DNA of 64,000 bases from Corynebacterium aquatimens (GTDB lineage Bacteria; Actinomycetota; Actinomycetes; Mycobacteriales; Mycobacteriaceae): contig NZ_CP046980.1 in assembly GCF_030408395.1 (NCBI RefSeq), positions 1,488,001 to 1,552,000 of the forward strand, given 5' to 3'. A program made the position numbers and the translations under genes. Below, in pieces: positions 55,539-64,000 of the stretch (within the stretch, counting starts at the first letter, position 1; each line of letters opens with the position of its first letter). The notes under the pieces were generated by a model. It was not told where the DNA came from. It ran no database searches and saw only the letters and a program-made list of their open reading frames with translations.

Positions 55539-56573
55539 CTACTTGGTTAGGGCCTCGGCGATGGCGCGTTGTTCGGCGCGGGATACGGGAGCGCCGTTGC
55601 CGATCATGGAGACGCGTTCGAGGCGGCGGTCGCCGTTGTGTACCTTCCGGTGTTCGTTGTGTCCGGAATAGACGCCCACGAAGCCTTTGCCCGGCGCGTA
55701 CACTGCGCCGCCGGAATCACCTTGGACACCACCGCCGCCGTCCATGAACACTGTTGTGCGGACGCGGCCTGCGTAGCGCCCGCAGCTCACATTGTTGGCG
55801 GTCTCCTTGTGGCTCGCGCTGCCACGCAGACACAGTTTGTCGCCGATATCGAGTGAGTCGGGTGAGATAATCGCGTCGCCAGAAAAGCCGTTCTTGCCAT
55901 ACGTGACGCGGCTGTTCCACTTAATGCGGGCCCAATCATTGGTGTTGGTGGCTTTGTCGTACGCCGAAGACACTTGGAATTTCCCGGCCAGCGCCCACTC
56001 CCCTTTGGAGTTCTTCACGTACACGGCATCGCCGTTGTTGCCACAGTGAGCAGCAGAGTATCCGCTCCGGTTGGCCGCGTCGATGTAACCGACAGTGCAG
56101 GCGGATTTGGCGCGCTCCGCACCAAGCTTGCGCGTACTAAACCGCGTTCCCTGCTGGACCAGAAGCGGCGCGCGTCCTGTTTGCTTCCGCGAACGCACGG
56201 GTGGCTCCGGAGCACCATCATCAACCAGTTGATCCACATTCGCTTCATCAAAGGACGCGGAAGCATCAACGTCTGCGGCCGCAGGTTCCGGCGCCACCGG
56301 CGCTTCCAGCTCAGTGCCCTCAGCCATGTCCGGTTCGGGGGTAACAACTTCAGGCACAACGCTTGTCGACGGAGCCTGCTGCACCGTGGTCACCACCGCG
56401 GGCGTGCTGTGGGCCGTACTCGGTGGCGTAGGAGTAGGCGAATCCGATGGCGTCGCGGCAAAGGTAAACGCCACCGTCGCGGCGGTGCAGGCGGTGAGAG
56501 CCCCGGAAAGAAAGGCGAGGCGGGCATACCTCGTGCCCCGATCCGTGCCTTTTCCATCGCGCGTAGTCCGCAT
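55539..56573 (-). CDS. Secreted trypsin-like serine protease with Pro/Thr/Ser-rich linker
   Basis: 344 aa from ATG at 56573 (MRTTRDGKGTDRG); the longer frame to 56678 is unlikely. Signal/anchor segment (residues 18-40), a 90-residue linker rich in Pro, Thr, Ser and Glu, then the protease domain with His176 (YSAAHCG), Asp213 (TNDWARIKW) and Ser287 (GVQGDSGG). No C-terminal anchor, unlike its paralogue at 54364-55299, with which it shares the order of motifs and the 'GKGFVG(I/V)YSG' segment after the serine. Confidence 0.86.
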   Translation of the reverse strand: MRTTRDGKGTDRGTRYARLAFLSGALTACTAATVAFTFAATPSDSPTPTPPSTAHSTPAVVTTVQQAPSTSVVPEVVTPEPDMAEGTELEAPVAPEPAAADVDASASFDEANVDQLVDDGAPEPPVRSRKQTGRAPLLVQQGTRFSTRKLGAERAKSACTVGYIDAANRSGYSAAHCGNNGDAVYVKNSKGEWALAGKFQVSSAYDKATNTNDWARIKWNSRVTYGKNGFSGDAIISPDSLDIGDKLCLRGSASHKETANNVSCGRYAGRVRTTVFMDGGGGVQGDSGGAVYAPGKGFVGVYSGHNEHRKVHNGDRRLERVSMIGNGAPVSRAEQRAIAEALTK

Positions 56574-56739
56574 AGTCTGTGACCCTACAAGGTGGAACCA
56601 ATTTTCACACCCGCCCACGGGCCCGCGCGGGCGGAAATCCGATCCCTGCCCGATAATGGTCACGCATGTCGGGGGCATTCGGTACGCTTAATGAAACTTT
56701 TTGCGTAAGGCTCCGCGTGGAGCGTGAAAGGGAAACCGA

Positions 56740-58401
56740 ATGACAGACAACACTTGGATCATCATCGCGGTGATTTTGTACTTTGTCGTGATGCTCGCAA
56801 TCGGGTACTACGGCTGGCGTAAAACCTCCGAGTATGACGACTACGTGATCGGTGGACGCAACCTCCCGCCGTTCGTGGCGGGAATTTCTGCCGGCGCATC
56901 GGACATGTCAGGCTGGCTGCTCATGGGCCTGCCGGGCGCACTGTTCGTGGCCGGCATGAGCGAAATCTGGATCGTCATCGGTCTGTTCATTGGTACGTGG
57001 GCGAACTGGCAATGGATCGCACCGCGTTTGCGCGCGTATTCCGAAGTGGCCAATAACTCGATCACGCTGCCGAGTTTCTTTGAAAACCGCACGCATGATT
57101 CCTCCCGTGCGCTGCGCGTCATTGCCGCGCTGATCATCATCTTCTTCTTCACCTTCTACGTTTCCTCCGGCATGGTGGCTGGTGGCCGCTACTTCGAATC
57201 CACGTTCCAAGGTGACTACCTCACCGGCATGCTCATCGTGGGCGCAATCACGGTGGTCTACACCTTCATCGGTGGCTTCTTCGCTGTGTCCTACACCGAC
57301 GTGGCGCAGGGTCTGCTCATGTTCGCAGCGCTTCTCATCGTCCCGATCATGGCTCTGTTTGCTATCGACAATCCCGGCGACATCTTCTCCTACCCGGTGG
57401 ATAACGCCTACGGCCCGCACCCTGATGGCAACCCGGACTTCTTCAACATCATCGCTGGCACCACCGCGGCGGGAATCATCGGCAACCTGGCGTGGGGCCT
57501 GGGATACATGGGACAGCCGCACATCATCACCCGCTTCATGGCGCTGCGCAGCCCGTCTGAGGCCAAATCCGGCCGCAATTCCGGCCTGATCTGGGTGGGT
57601 TTTTGTTACATCGGCGCCATCTTCACCGCGATCATCGGTGCAAGCTTCTTCGGTCAAACCCAGCACTCCGTTGTGGACCGCGAAGGGTTTGAAACCATCT
57701 TCTTGGACATGACCCGCATCCTGTTCCACCCGCTGTTCGCCGGTCTGGTTCTCACCGCTGTGCTCGCAGCAATCATGTCAACGATGTCTTCCCAGCTGCT
57801 GGTCACCTCGTCGGCGTTGGTCGAGGATCTGTTCAAGGTATTCAGCAAAAAAGAGCCGTCGCAACGCATGCTTCTCATCTCCTCCCGCGGCATGGTGATC
57901 GTTGTTGCAATCATCGCCATCATCATGGCGGCCAACCCGTCTGACACGATCCTTAACCTGGTCGGCTTCGCGTGGGCCGGCTTCGGTTCCGCGTTCGGTC
58001 CGATCATCATCGCCTCCCTCTTCTGGCGTCGCCTGACCTCACAAGGCGCGATGGCTGGCATGATCACCGGCGCGGTCACGGTGCTGGTGTGGGGCAACGT
58101 CGATGCACTGAGCGGCCTGATCTATGAGATGGTTCCGGGCTTCATCCTGGCCACCATCGCTATGGTTGCGGTCTCGCTTATGACTCAGCCGAAGCCCGGC
58201 GTGGACACGGAGTTTGACCGCCACTTGGCGGTCACCGATTACTCCATGGAACACCCTGACGCCACGTTCGAGGAAGCTTTCAACGCCACCGCTACCCCGG
58301 GCGAGGAGCTCCACGTCAGTAACAAAGGAAGTGGTAATGGAAGCACCGCCCAGAAAAATCTTGCCGGCGAAGGGAACCTTGGGGGCTCCCGCGAAGTCTA
58401 A
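56740..58401 (+). CDS. putP: Sodium/proline symporter
   Basis: 553 aa, 13 membrane helices of the SSS family. The signatures GISAGASDMSGWLLMGLPGA, the TM2-TM3 WANWQWIAPRLR segment, and IIGNLAWGLGYMGQPHIITRFMALRS are typical of PutP. A hydrophilic C-terminal tail (about 60 residues) is longer than in E. coli. ATG at 56740 with GAAAGGGA upstream. The HNH gene follows after 6 bases, with the tail end overlapping its ribosome region. Confidence 0.94.
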   Translation: MTDNTWIIIAVILYFVVMLAIGYYGWRKTSEYDDYVIGGRNLPPFVAGISAGASDMSGWLLMGLPGALFVAGMSEIWIVIGLFIGTWANWQWIAPRLRAYSEVANNSITLPSFFENRTHDSSRALRVIAALIIIFFFTFYVSSGMVAGGRYFESTFQGDYLTGMLIVGAITVVYTFIGGFFAVSYTDVAQGLLMFAALLIVPIMALFAIDNPGDIFSYPVDNAYGPHPDGNPDFFNIIAGTTAAGIIGNLAWGLGYMGQPHIITRFMALRSPSEAKSGRNSGLIWVGFCYIGAIFTAIIGASFFGQTQHSVVDREGFETIFLDMTRILFHPLFAGLVLTAVLAAIMSTMSSQLLVTSSALVEDLFKVFSKKEPSQRMLLISSRGMVIVVAIIAIIMAANPSDTILNLVGFAWAGFGSAFGPIIIASLFWRRLTSQGAMAGMITGAVTVLVWGNVDALSGLIYEMVPGFILATIAMVAVSLMTQPKPGVDTEFDRHLAVTDYSMEHPDATFEEAFNATATPGEELHVSNKGSGNGSTAQKNLAGEGNLGGSREV

Positions 58402-58407
58402 ATAGGT

Positions 58408-59226
58408 ATGAAACAGTACCGTCCTGACCCACGCTTCCAACCGCACTTCGAAACCCCTCCCGCGCCTCCCCCGCACGCGCCACTCATTGCGCCACGCGGG
58501 GGCAGCACCGCGGTTCCGCGTCGCGCACGAAAGCGCGCACGCGAACGCTTATCGACGCCTTACAAGCTCCTCCTCGGCATCCTGATGATCGCAACGCTGA
58601 TCGTCATCCCGTGGCCTCTTCCCGGCCGCGACGGTGTTGAGATCGCAACCGTCATCCCCGTCCGCACAGATGTCCCGGGATACAAACGCGCTCTGTTCGC
58701 GGAAACCTGGGGAACACAACCCAACGGGTGCAACACCCGCGATTACGTGATGGCTGTTTCCTATGACCAACCGTCGTGCATGCAGCGCTACTCAGCGTGG
58801 TCCACGACCTCAGGCGGTAAGGATTCGATCAAAGACCCGTACACCGGCAAACCCCTTCCACCCAAGGACGTGGAAGTGGACCACCTCTATCCCATCTCAG
58901 CCGCGTGGGACATGGGTGCTAACACGTGGCCTGCGGAAAAACGCCTGGCTTTCTACAACGACCCAGACAACCTGGTTGTCACCGCAAGCGAGGTCAACCA
59001 AGCGAAGAAAGACATGCTTCCCGCTGAATGGATGCCCCCGCGCGCGGCGTCACGGTGCGCGTACTCCAAGCAGTTGGCCAAGGTCGCGAACAAATACGAT
59101 CTTCCCCTGTCTCGCGCCGACGCCGCGGTGATGAAGAGCTCGTGCGCTGGGCTACGCAATGCGTTCTATCCTGACCGCGTACCTAACCTGCCCTCGGGCA
59201 GCAAACAATTGCTTCGCATACACTGA
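58408..59226 (+). CDS. Membrane-anchored or secreted HNH nuclease (DUF1524/GmrSD-C-like)
   Basis: 272 aa. A basic N-terminus is followed by one membrane segment (about residues 52-69, LLLGILMIATLIVIPW). The extracellular part has the HNH pattern VEVDHLYPISAAWDMGA, then FYNDPDNLVVTASEVNQAKKDMLPAEWMPP, as in the C-terminal nuclease of DUF1524 proteins. Six cysteines suggest disulfides. Possible external DNA degradation for phosphate or nucleotide uptake. A CTTATCGACG copy is at 58548. Confidence 0.87.
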   Translation: MKQYRPDPRFQPHFETPPAPPPHAPLIAPRGGSTAVPRRARKRARERLSTPYKLLLGILMIATLIVIPWPLPGRDGVEIATVIPVRTDVPGYKRALFAETWGTQPNGCNTRDYVMAVSYDQPSCMQRYSAWSTTSGGKDSIKDPYTGKPLPPKDVEVDHLYPISAAWDMGANTWPAEKRLAFYNDPDNLVVTASEVNQAKKDMLPAEWMPPRAASRCAYSKQLAKVANKYDLPLSRADAAVMKSSCAGLRNAFYPDRVPNLPSGSKQLLRIH

Positions 59227-59231
59227 CCAAC

Positions 59232-59744
59232 ATGTTTGAAACCGTTCTTACAATCCTCCACGTCGGTGCCGCGATCCTGTTGCTGGGTCCGGTCGCCGTG
59301 GCAGTGTCCATGTTCCCCCGTGCTGCGGCTGATGCCCGCAACGCTGGACCTGAGTTCGACGGCCAGCATGGTCGCGGCGGCGGCCAGCGATTCGTCGGTC
59401 AAGCTCGACTGCTGCACCGCATCTCCCGTTCCTACGGCATGATTTCTATGCTGGTGCCGCTGATCGGCGCTGCGGTCCTGTTCCTCGACTGGGATACCTA
59501 CAAGTCCCAGGGCCAGTTCCACGCTTCCCTGGCCCTCGCGCTTATTGCCTGGCTCCTTTTGCTGTTCGTGGTCATCCCGCAGCAGCGCAAACTGATGGGC
59601 GCCCTTGGTGAACTTGACCCGTCCGAAGCCGACCCGGAAAAGGACTACACCGACGACTTTGAGAAGTCCAAAAAGACCGCCACCATCGCCGCCGGAATCT
59701 TCAACCTGCTGTGGGTGATCGTTCTTGTCTTGATGTTCATCTAG
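59232..59744 (+). CDS. Small membrane protein (unknown)
   Basis: 170 aa with four hydrophobic helices (about residues 5-27, 71-88, 98-118 and 149-169), a glycine/arginine loop and an acidic C-terminal loop. Resembles small DUF2269-like actinobacterial membrane proteins (uncertain). It begins 5 bases after the HNH gene and ends at a terminator. Confidence 0.75.
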   Translation: MFETVLTILHVGAAILLLGPVAVAVSMFPRAAADARNAGPEFDGQHGRGGGQRFVGQARLLHRISRSYGMISMLVPLIGAAVLFLDWDTYKSQGQFHASLALALIAWLLLLFVVIPQQRKLMGALGELDPSEADPEKDYTDDFEKSKKTATIAAGIFNLLWVIVLVLMFI

Positions 59745-59796
59745 AACTGACCCCCCCAACAGTACCCAAACGCGGTTTCCCACCCGTTTAGCTTCA

Positions 59797-59825
59797 GCCG
59801 ACCGCCAATGCGGTCGGCCTTTTTA
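59797..59825 (+). terminator. Intrinsic terminator after the putP-HNH-membrane protein cluster
   Basis: Perfect 9-bp stem GCCGACCGC / GCGGTCGGC with loop CAAT, followed by CTTTTTAA. Clear rho-independent terminator. Confidence 0.9.
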
Positions 59826-60183
59826 ACGCTAACGTTTTACCGAAGGAACTGCCGTCCCAGCTGAAGCACCAGCGGGATCAAGATGAACCCCCGTTCGCGA
59901 AATTTGTATCCAACTATCGATACTCTTCTTAAACACGCAGGTCACCGAGTCAAGGGTTTTTGGCAACACATCAGCAAAGCAAAATTTCGCGAATCACCCC
60001 TCCGCAAAGCTTGACGACGACCCGACACTCACCGCCCCAGCACCTTAGGAAGCCCACATTTTGGACAACCTGCCGCCTTGGACGAAGGCCTCGCCCCGTG
60101 CGGTAGCCGTGGAAGCAGAGCTGTTCGGTTGGTCGGACCTCCGGGGAGCTGCGCAAATCCCGCGTCCAAGCCCAAAAACCCCC

Positions 60184-60217
60184 ACCCTTCTGCCGCATGT
60201 ATACGCAGTAGAAGGGT
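60184..60217 (-). terminator. Candidate deaD terminator
   Basis: Stem ACCCTTCT/AGAAGGGT (extended by imperfect pairs), 82 bases after the deaD stop; on the minus strand it is followed by GGGGGTTTTTGGG. It may work in both directions. Confidence 0.6.
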
Positions 60218-60298
60218 CCTTTCTTATTTCCTGGGCCAACCCGGCCCATATGGAAACTGGGACATCGAGTTGGAATTCAACCCGACGTCCGAGAACCC

Positions 60299-62746
60299 CT
60301 AATCACGCCAGCCCTTCTTCTTGTTGCGCCCGCGATCGCGGGAATCCCAGTCACGGTCCCGGCCACCGCGGTAGCCGCCGCGATGGTCATCGTCGCGGTC
60401 GCGGTAGCCGCCCCGGCGGTCGTCGTCACGCCCGCGGAATCCACCGTGGCCACCTCTGCCGCCGCGGTTGTCGCGATCATCGCGGTCGCGGTAGCCACGA
60501 TCGCGGTAGCCTCCACGGCGGTCGTCATCGCGGTCACGGTAACCACGATCGCGGTAGCCTCCACGGTCGCGGGACGGGGCGCCGGTGTCGCGCTTGATGT
60601 TGATTAGCTGGCCGGAAATGCGGGTATCGCTGAGGCGATCAAGCACAGCCGGGTCGAGGTTCTTCGGTAGTTCCACCAGGGAGAAGTCGCCGCCGATGGT
60701 GATTCGGCCGAAGTCTTTGTTAGTCAGCCCACCTTCGTTTGCGAGCGCACCGACGATGCCGCCGGGGCGGACGTGCTGGCGCTTACCCACGTCAAGGCGG
60801 TAGGTGTCAAAGTTCTCACTGTCTTGCTGGCGGTCGAACTTGCGGCCGCCACGGTCGCCTCTGTCATCGCGGTCGAAGCGGTCGCGCTTGCCGCGGCCGC
60901 CGCGATCACCACGGTCACGGTCAAAGCGATCCTCACGGTCCCACTTTTCGCGATCGCGCCTGTCCTTCTTGGACTTCGGCTGCTCCTTCATTAAGAACTC
61001 GGCCTCACCCTGGGCCTGGGCGGCAAGGGCGGCTGCGATGTCCTCCATGGCCACGCCGTTGGCCTCAGAGTAGTTCTGCACTAGTTCTTTAAACAGGTCG
61101 ATCTGCTTTGCGTCCAGGGAGGCCGTGATGGAATCCGCAAACTTCGCCTTGCGGGCGTCGTTAACCTGGTCCACGGTCGGCAGGTCGACTTCCTCGATGC
61201 GCGCTCCAGTGACTTTTTCAATTGAGCGCAGCATGCGGCGCTCACGCGGGGTGACAAACAGCAGCGCCTTACCGCTGCGGCCGGCACGACCGGTGCGTCC
61301 GATGCGGTGCACATAGGACTCGGTATCGCGCGGGATGTCGTAGTTCAAAACGTGGGAGATGCGCTCCACATCCAAGCCACGGGCGGCAACGTCGGTGGCC
61401 ACGAGGATGTCAATGCGGCCGTCGCGAAGCTGATCGACGGTGCGTTCGCGCTGCTGCTGCGGAATGTCACCATTGATGGCTGCGGCAGCGAATCCCTGCT
61501 CACGCAGGTTCTGCGCAACTTCCTCGGTGTCGTTCTTCGTACGCACGAAGATGATCATTGCCTCGAACTCGGCGACCTCAAGGACGCGGGTCAAAGCATC
61601 CATCTTGTTGCGGCCCGGCGTGAACAGGTAGCGCTGGGAGATGTTGGTGTTGGTGCGGGTCTCCGATTTCACGGTGACCTCTGCCGGATCATCGAGGTAC
61701 TGCTTAGAGATCCGGCGGATCGCATTCGGCATCGTTGCCGAGAACAGCGCCACCTGCTTCTCATCCGGGGTGTCTTCCAGAATGCGCTCCACGTCTTCCT
61801 GGAAACCCATGTTGAGCATCTCATCGGCCTCATCGAGCACGAGGAAGCGCAGGTTAGAGATGTCCAGCGAGCCACGCTCAAGGTGGTCGATCACGCGCCC
61901 TGGCGTACCGACGATGATTTGTGCCCCGCGACGCAGCCCCGACAGCTGCACGCCATAGGCCTGACCACCGTAAATCGGCAGGATCGAAATGTTGCCCAAG
62001 TGGTCCGCAAAGGACTGGAAGGAATCCGCGACCTGGAGCGCAAGTTCGCGCGTCGGCGCCAGAACCAGGGCCTGCGGGTGGCGCTCATCCTTGTTGATTC
62101 GGGACAGAATCGGCAACGCGAACGCGGCGGTTTTACCCGTACCGGTCTGTGCCAGACCAACAACGTCCCGACCTTCCATGAGCAGCGGAATCGTCTGTTC
62201 CTGGATCGGCGACGGGTTTTCAAAGCCCACACGCTCCACGGCAGCAAGCACATTCGACGGCAGGCTTAACCCAGTAAAGCCCTCGCCGTCTCCGTCCCGA
62301 GATTCATCGGCGTCATCGTCATCGGTGTCATCATCGGCGTCACCAGCGTCATCGCCCTCGACAGTCTGGGCAGCGTCATCGCCCTCGACAGTCTCGGCAG
62401 TGTCGTAGCCCTCGGCGTCGATAAGCGGGCCCTCGGGCTCCACCTGGATTTCCGGCGTCTCGGAGTCTTTGCCAGCTTCGGCTTCGTCCACGATGGGGCC
62501 TTCGGGCTCCACCTGGATCTCGGGGAGTTCGGTGGCGTTAGTGCTCGAGTCGGCACTGTCGTCGGTGCCATCGGCAGTCTCTTCTGCCAAGCTATCGTTC
62601 AAGTCGGATCCGACGAGATCGTCCACTGTGAGAATCTGCTCCGTGGTCTCATCGGGTGTGTCTGTCGCTTCTGCAGCGTTTACATTCTCCTGCGCGTTGT
62701 CGACATCCACACTCTCGTCGAACTGCGCGTTCTCATCATTATTCAT
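60299..62746 (-). CDS. deaD: DEAD-box RNA helicase with acidic N-terminal and RG/RD-rich C-terminal tails
   Basis: 815 aa. The first about 150 residues are acidic with repeats (EIQVEPEGP twice, TVEGDDA twice). The helicase core has the Q motif FENPSPIQ, Walker A AQTGTGKT, PTRELA, DEAD in VLDEADEML, SAT and HRIGRTGRAG. A C-terminal RNA-binding domain (DbpA-like) is followed by a tail of RD/RGG-type repeats (GGYRDRGYRDRD). Ribosome assembly and mRNA structure at low temperature in homologues. Position and pairing with the divergent lipoprotein match Rv1253/Rv1252c. ATG at 62746; a CTTATCGACG copy is at 62416. Confidence 0.94.
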   Translation of the reverse strand: MNNDENAQFDESVDVDNAQENVNAAEATDTPDETTEQILTVDDLVGSDLNDSLAEETADGTDDSADSSTNATELPEIQVEPEGPIVDEAEAGKDSETPEIQVEPEGPLIDAEGYDTAETVEGDDAAQTVEGDDAGDADDDTDDDDADESRDGDGEGFTGLSLPSNVLAAVERVGFENPSPIQEQTIPLLMEGRDVVGLAQTGTGKTAAFALPILSRINKDERHPQALVLAPTRELALQVADSFQSFADHLGNISILPIYGGQAYGVQLSGLRRGAQIIVGTPGRVIDHLERGSLDISNLRFLVLDEADEMLNMGFQEDVERILEDTPDEKQVALFSATMPNAIRRISKQYLDDPAEVTVKSETRTNTNISQRYLFTPGRNKMDALTRVLEVAEFEAMIIFVRTKNDTEEVAQNLREQGFAAAAINGDIPQQQRERTVDQLRDGRIDILVATDVAARGLDVERISHVLNYDIPRDTESYVHRIGRTGRAGRSGKALLFVTPRERRMLRSIEKVTGARIEEVDLPTVDQVNDARKAKFADSITASLDAKQIDLFKELVQNYSEANGVAMEDIAAALAAQAQGEAEFLMKEQPKSKKDRRDREKWDREDRFDRDRGDRGGRGKRDRFDRDDRGDRGGRKFDRQQDSENFDTYRLDVGKRQHVRPGGIVGALANEGGLTNKDFGRITIGGDFSLVELPKNLDPAVLDRLSDTRISGQLINIKRDTGAPSRDRGGYRDRGYRDRDDDRRGGYRDRGYRDRDDRDNRGGRGGHGGFRGRDDDRRGGYRDRDDDHRGGYRGGRDRDWDSRDRGRNKKKGWRD

Positions 62747-62792
62747 CGTGGCCTAGCCTACGCGAGATAGCCGAAAGGATAACATTCTTACT

Positions 62793-63620
62793 GTGAGACG
62801 TCGCTTTTATGCCATTTGTGCACTGGCCACTGTTGCGATGGTGGGTTGCTCCCGCAGCGAGCCGCTGGAAGAACCTGAATTGACTACGCAGTCACGCACC
62901 CAAGTGCAGGAAACAGTCACGGAGTACACGAGCGAAAGCAGCCCTGCGGACGGTCAGGGCACCGTGTGCGGAACGGCGTTTTCAAACTTCTCACAGAAGA
63001 CCTACGACATCGTGGTCATCGGGGGTGAGGCGCGTTGCGACGAGGCGATGACGGTGGTCACTGATTTCCTGTCCGGAAACTCGCGCGCGATCAAGGACGG
63101 GGATGAAGCGTGGCAAGCAATCAACGGATGGCGGTGTGGCCGCGGTGTCGATGTCGGCGAGGTTGAACCCGGCGGTTACACCATGAACTGTTGGAACAGC
63201 CGAACCCGCGTTGCGTTCATCCACTCCGGCGGAGAAGTTTCCGAAGCACCAGCGGCAGAGCCGGCCCCGGCATTCGACCGAAAATATGCACCGTCCGGTG
63301 TGGTGTGTGGGGACGTGACAGATCAGGTCACTGGTGAAACAAACGCGGTTGTGACCGTGCGACACGAAGTCGATTGCGATGCCGCGATGGCAACGTTTAC
63401 GGACTACCTGTTCGGATCCCCATCCGGCGAGCCGCCGTTCGGGTCCGGCGCGAGGTGGGAAGCGCCCAACGGGTGGGAATGTTACAAGGGCTATCACCTA
63501 CAGGGTGATCCCGAAGCCCACGTGCACATGCGTCTATCCTGCGGTCCGTACGGAGAACCCGCCGTGGCTTGGATTCCCCACGACCGGATTAGCGACATGA
63601 TCGTTGAGGACCGGGACTAG
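62793..63620 (+). CDS. Lipoprotein with duplicated four-cysteine domain (LprE position)
   Basis: 275 aa; GTG start at 62793 with GAAAGGAT upstream. Signal peptide and lipobox ATVAMVGC (Cys19 lipidated). The rest is a tandem repeat of about 95 residues: copy 1 begins GTVCGTAFSNF and copy 2 GVVCGDVTDQV; both keep the order CG...C(D/E)xAM...NGWxC...C, four cysteines each. Divergent from deaD, as lprE (Rv1252c) is in M. tuberculosis. Function unknown. Confidence 0.82.
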   Translation: MRRRFYAICALATVAMVGCSRSEPLEEPELTTQSRTQVQETVTEYTSESSPADGQGTVCGTAFSNFSQKTYDIVVIGGEARCDEAMTVVTDFLSGNSRAIKDGDEAWQAINGWRCGRGVDVGEVEPGGYTMNCWNSRTRVAFIHSGGEVSEAPAAEPAPAFDRKYAPSGVVCGDVTDQVTGETNAVVTVRHEVDCDAAMATFTDYLFGSPSGEPPFGSGARWEAPNGWECYKGYHLQGDPEAHVHMRLSCGPYGEPAVAWIPHDRISDMIVEDRD

Positions 63621-63665
63621 CCCGGAACTCACCTGGGACTGGCCCGTGACCGGCCCTGGCCCAGC

Positions 63666-64000
63666 TCAGTCGCGGGTGGGCAGTTGAAGGGACGCGATCA
63701 ACCCACCGCCGGGTTTCCCGCTGAGAGTGAGTGCGCCGTTGTGGGCGGTGCCGATGGCGTCCACGAGTGCTAGGCCTAGGCCGTGGCCGCGGTCGCCCAC
63801 ACGGGACTGGGCGCGGGTGAACGGTTCGGTCAGCTGGGCGATCACCGCGGTTTCCAAGACCGGGCCGTCGTTGCTGACGGTGATAACCGCTGGGCCGGAA
63901 TCCCCTGTTGACAGTTCCGCGCGCGCGGTACCCGCGGTCCCGTGGGAGGCGGCATTAGCAAAGAGGTTGTCCACGGCGTGGTGCAGCAAAATCGCGTCTC
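63666..64000 (-). CDS. Sensor histidine kinase, C-terminal ATPase part (partial at window end)
   Basis: At least 107 residues, open to the window edge. The HATPase motifs are visible: N box DNLFANAASHG, G1 VSNDGPVL, F box EPFTRAQS and G2 GDRGHGLGLALVDAI. The G1 box has Asn-Asp-Gly (NDGP), normal for the family. The sensor and phosphoacceptor parts lie beyond base 64000. Confidence 0.9.
   Translation of the reverse strand, partial: DAILLHHAVDNLFANAASHGTAGTARAELSTGDSGPAVITVSNDGPVLETAVIAQLTEPFTRAQSRVGDRGHGLGLALVDAIGTAHNGALTLSGKPGGGLIASLQLPTRD

Larger units (their letters stand above)
59745..60298. other. Convergent intergenic region (554 bases)
   Basis: Between the small membrane gene (plus) and deaD (minus). 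It holds the terminator at 59797 and, near deaD, the imperfect palindrome ACCCTTCT...AGAAGGGT (60184-60217) flanked by C/T-rich and T-rich runs, which probably ends deaD transcripts. Between them (59830-60180) several open frames exist but none has a ribosome site or a recognisable product. A conserved RNA or gene remnant here cannot be excluded. Confidence 0.45.

Noticed and set aside
59745..59765. 6C-type RNA (run of seven C's in a small stem)
   Set aside because: Only one C-rich loop with a 4-bp stem; the known motif needs two hairpins.
60061..60597. 178-aa open frame across the deaD 3' end and intergenic region
   Set aside because: Over half overlaps deaD on the other strand and no ribosome site; a conserved RNA could not be shown either.

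Overview
The window looks like a chromosome segment of a Corynebacterium-type actinobacterium. It is G+C rich and uses GTG and TTG starts often. It has the gene orders typical of Corynebacteriales: argS-lysA-hom-thrB, rho-prfA-prmC-tsaC-wecA, then an atp operon headed by an AtpI-like gene and followed by a DUF2550 gene, nucS, and glgB/glgE. From memory, the same order (deaD, the Mre11-like/SMC-like pair, argS through atpC, nucS, glgB, glgE) runs through roughly Rv1253-Rv1327c of Mycobacterium tuberculosis. The backbone is therefore old, and the extra genes are insertions into it. I do not name a species.

Layout. 1-2.85 kb: alpha-glucan synthesis (end of glgE, glgB). 3.2-6.3 kb: a DUF222/HNH protein, a thiamine-binding-like protein, a small zinc-ribbon-like protein, the mismatch endonuclease NucS and DUF2550. 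6.4-14.5 kb: complete F1Fo ATP synthase operon on the minus strand. 14.5-20.3 kb: wecA, tsaC, prmC, prfA, rho, same strand. 20.6-23.8 kb: an acyl-CoA ligase facing a DUF418 membrane protein; their stop codons interlock. 23.8-29.2 kb: thrB, hom, lysA, argS (aspartate-family amino acids and arginyl-tRNA). 29.4-34.35 kb: lactate permease plus lutABC (lactate oxidation), with a perfect 24-bp palindrome between permease and lutA. 34.475 kb: tRNA-Arg(CCG).

34.55-44.3 kb is an accessory island beside that tRNA. It holds a decayed type III restriction (Res/helicase) gene broken by a frameshift and by an intact IS21-family element, a ClpP-fold serine protease with a 61-aa partner, a small secreted protein, a HEPN-motif protein with an unknown partner, and three unknown genes. 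It is followed by an Ltp-repeat membrane protein related to phage superinfection-exclusion proteins. No integrase and no second att copy was found.

45.4-54.2 kb: PspC, MarR, an SMC-like ATPase with an Mre11-like phosphoesterase, and a SWIM protein with a large SNF2 helicase, probably DNA-repair modules. 54.4-64 kb: two paralogous secreted trypsin-like proteases, the proline symporter PutP, a membrane-anchored HNH nuclease, a small membrane protein, the DEAD-box RNA helicase DeaD, a lipoprotein with a duplicated four-cysteine domain, and the end of a sensor kinase.

The most unusual sequence-level signal is a 10-mer, CTTATCGACG. I find it 12 times on the two strands, against about 0.1 expected by chance, in genes (several reading frames) and between them. 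For new biology, the best candidates are this motif and the HEPN and ClpP-like cassettes of the island.
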